Position numbers and translations under genes: made by a program
Source of the DNA: Streptomyces sp. NBC_00620
Lineage (GTDB): Bacteria; Actinomycetota; Actinomycetes; Streptomycetales; Streptomycetaceae
Direction of reading: 5' to 3'
DNA length: 64,000 bases
Assembly: GCF_026341825.1 (NCBI RefSeq)
Contig: NZ_JAPENY010000002.1
Span: 496,001-560,000 of the forward strand
The notes under the pieces: model-generated
Database searches by the model: none
What the model was told of the DNA's origin: nothing
The model's input: only the letters and a program-made list of their open reading frames with translations
Part shown: positions 63,344-64,000 of the stretch, in pieces
Layout: the number at the start of each line of letters is the position of its first letter
Position numbering within the stretch: the first letter of the stretch is position 1

Positions 63344-64000
63344 ATGGACGAGATGACGACGGTCCGTGAACTGCGGGCCGGGGCCCCCGAAGCGACGCGC
63401 GCACAGCTGGCGGTCGGACGGCAGCGGCTGCTGCGGGAGCAGGCCCGCCGCACCCGCCCGTACAGGGTGCGGGTCAGCCGGCGGTACGCCGTGGCCGGGG
63501 CGGTGGCCGCGATCACGGTGGTCGCGGTGATCGGCACGCAGGTGCTCGGCGGCACCGAGGGCGTCCAGCCGGGCGCCGGACCGGGCTACACCCTCGAGTT
63601 GGGCAGCGCGAAGGCCCTGCTGAACGACGCCGCGGACGTGATCGCGGCCGGCCCCGCGGTCACCGCCCACGACGGGCAGTGGATCTACACGAAGACCGTC
63701 GAGACGAACGTCACGGACGACGAGAAGCCCGGACCGCAGACCAGCGAGAACTGGACGAAGTACGCCGATCCGAAGATGGAGGACGGCCGGGCCGGCGACG
63801 ACCACTCGCCGAGGGAGGAGTACGAGTTCCTCAAGAGCCTCCCGGACGACCCGGCGAAGGTACGGGCGAAGGCACGCGCCTTCTTCTACGCCACCGACGC
63901 CTCCGAGACCCGTACGGAACACGAGTACCGGGCGCTCACCGCGGTCCTCAGCCGCGCTTACGTCTACGACCCCGAAGGGCTCGCCGAGATCTACCGGGCG
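63344..64000 (+). CDS. CU044_5270-family membrane protein, 3'-truncated by window edge
   Basis: The frame from ATG 63344 is open to the last base (219 codons visible). It starts with a cytoplasmic arm (MTTVRELRAGAPEATRAQLA), a single membrane segment (about residues 48-66), then an extracellular domain with KTVETNVTDDEKPG. This pattern, next to an ECF sigma factor, is that of the CU044_5270 family, thought to act in the regulation of the sigma factor. The stop lies outside the window. Confidence 0.85.
   Translation, partial: MDEMTTVRELRAGAPEATRAQLAVGRQRLLREQARRTRPYRVRVSRRYAVAGAVAAITVVAVIGTQVLGGTEGVQPGAGPGYTLELGSAKALLNDAADVIAAGPAVTAHDGQWIYTKTVETNVTDDEKPGPQTSENWTKYADPKMEDGRAGDDHSPREEYEFLKSLPDDPAKVRAKARAFFYATDASETRTEHEYRALTAVLSRAYVYDPEGLAEIYRA

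Overview
The window is a stretch of a high-GC actinomycete chromosome, almost certainly Streptomyces. Supporting signs are very strong G/C bias at third codon positions, frequent GTG and TTG starts, a whiA sporulation gene next to rapZ and yvcK, an opcA-type glucose-6-phosphate dehydrogenase cluster, an RbpA-type RNA polymerase-binding protein, and GC-rich dispersed repeats of a kind I recognise from Streptomyces intergenic regions. As I recall it, the core gene order (uvrA, uvrC, rapZ, yvcK, whiA, gap, pgk, tpiA, secG, pgi, pgl, opcA, zwf, tal, tkt, ctaB, ctaA, sufR-BD-C-S-U-T) is that of the conserved S. coelicolor chromosome arm-proximal core; this was not checked by search.

Layout. 1-14000: the 3' part of uvrA, then variable genes. 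These are a YceI protein with a divergent XRE regulator, a PfkB sugar kinase with its LacI regulator and tandem operators, a Tat-exported Rieske lipoprotein, and a signalling block (HTH regulator, single-domain response regulator, sugar-type binding lipoprotein translationally coupled to a hybrid-sensor histidine kinase, an antisense 53-residue ORF, NarL-type response regulator). 14000-19300: uvrC-rapZ-yvcK-whiA, a tightly overlapping operon ending in a strong terminator. 19400-22400: a large secreted M14 carboxypeptidase. 22500-26000: gap, pgk, tpiA, secG, with strong hairpins between gap/pgk and tpiA/secG. 26000-28000: an RbpA paralogue behind a structured leader, and an MFS exporter. 28100-36700: pgi, then on the other strand the oxidative and non-oxidative pentose phosphate operon tkt-tal-zwf-opcA-pgl, with a palindromic repeat element between the converging units. 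37000-41650: haem farnesyltransferase ctaB and haem A synthase ctaA, flanking a small conserved protein, an amidohydrolase and a nucleotidyltransferase. 41700-50600: an accessory region with a membrane-anchored NB-ARC/TPR ATPase, a GT4 glycosyltransferase, a debranching-type glycoside hydrolase, an ABC-2 exporter and an AAC(3)-family acetyltransferase. 50700-57300: the complete SUF iron-sulfur assembly operon led by its regulator SufR. 57400-64000: an AbfB-domain membrane protein, a sulfotransferase, a secreted nuclease, an SMR efflux protein with its TetR regulator, and an ECF sigma factor with a CU044_5270-family partner cut by the window end.

How the genes work together. Glycolysis (pgi, gap, pgk, tpiA) and the pentose phosphate pathway (zwf with its OpcA activator, pgl, tal, tkt) are concentrated in 14 kb, next to YvcK and RapZ, which in other bacteria tune central carbon and cell-wall precursor flux. 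CtaB and CtaA act in sequence to make haem A for cytochrome oxidase. SUF supplies Fe-S clusters and is probably feedback controlled by SufR. The most promising less-described items are the binding-lipoprotein/histidine-kinase cassette (7.0-14.0 kb), the NB-ARC/TPR ATPase neighbourhood (41.7-48.0 kb), and the structured region upstream of the RbpA paralogue (26.1 kb).
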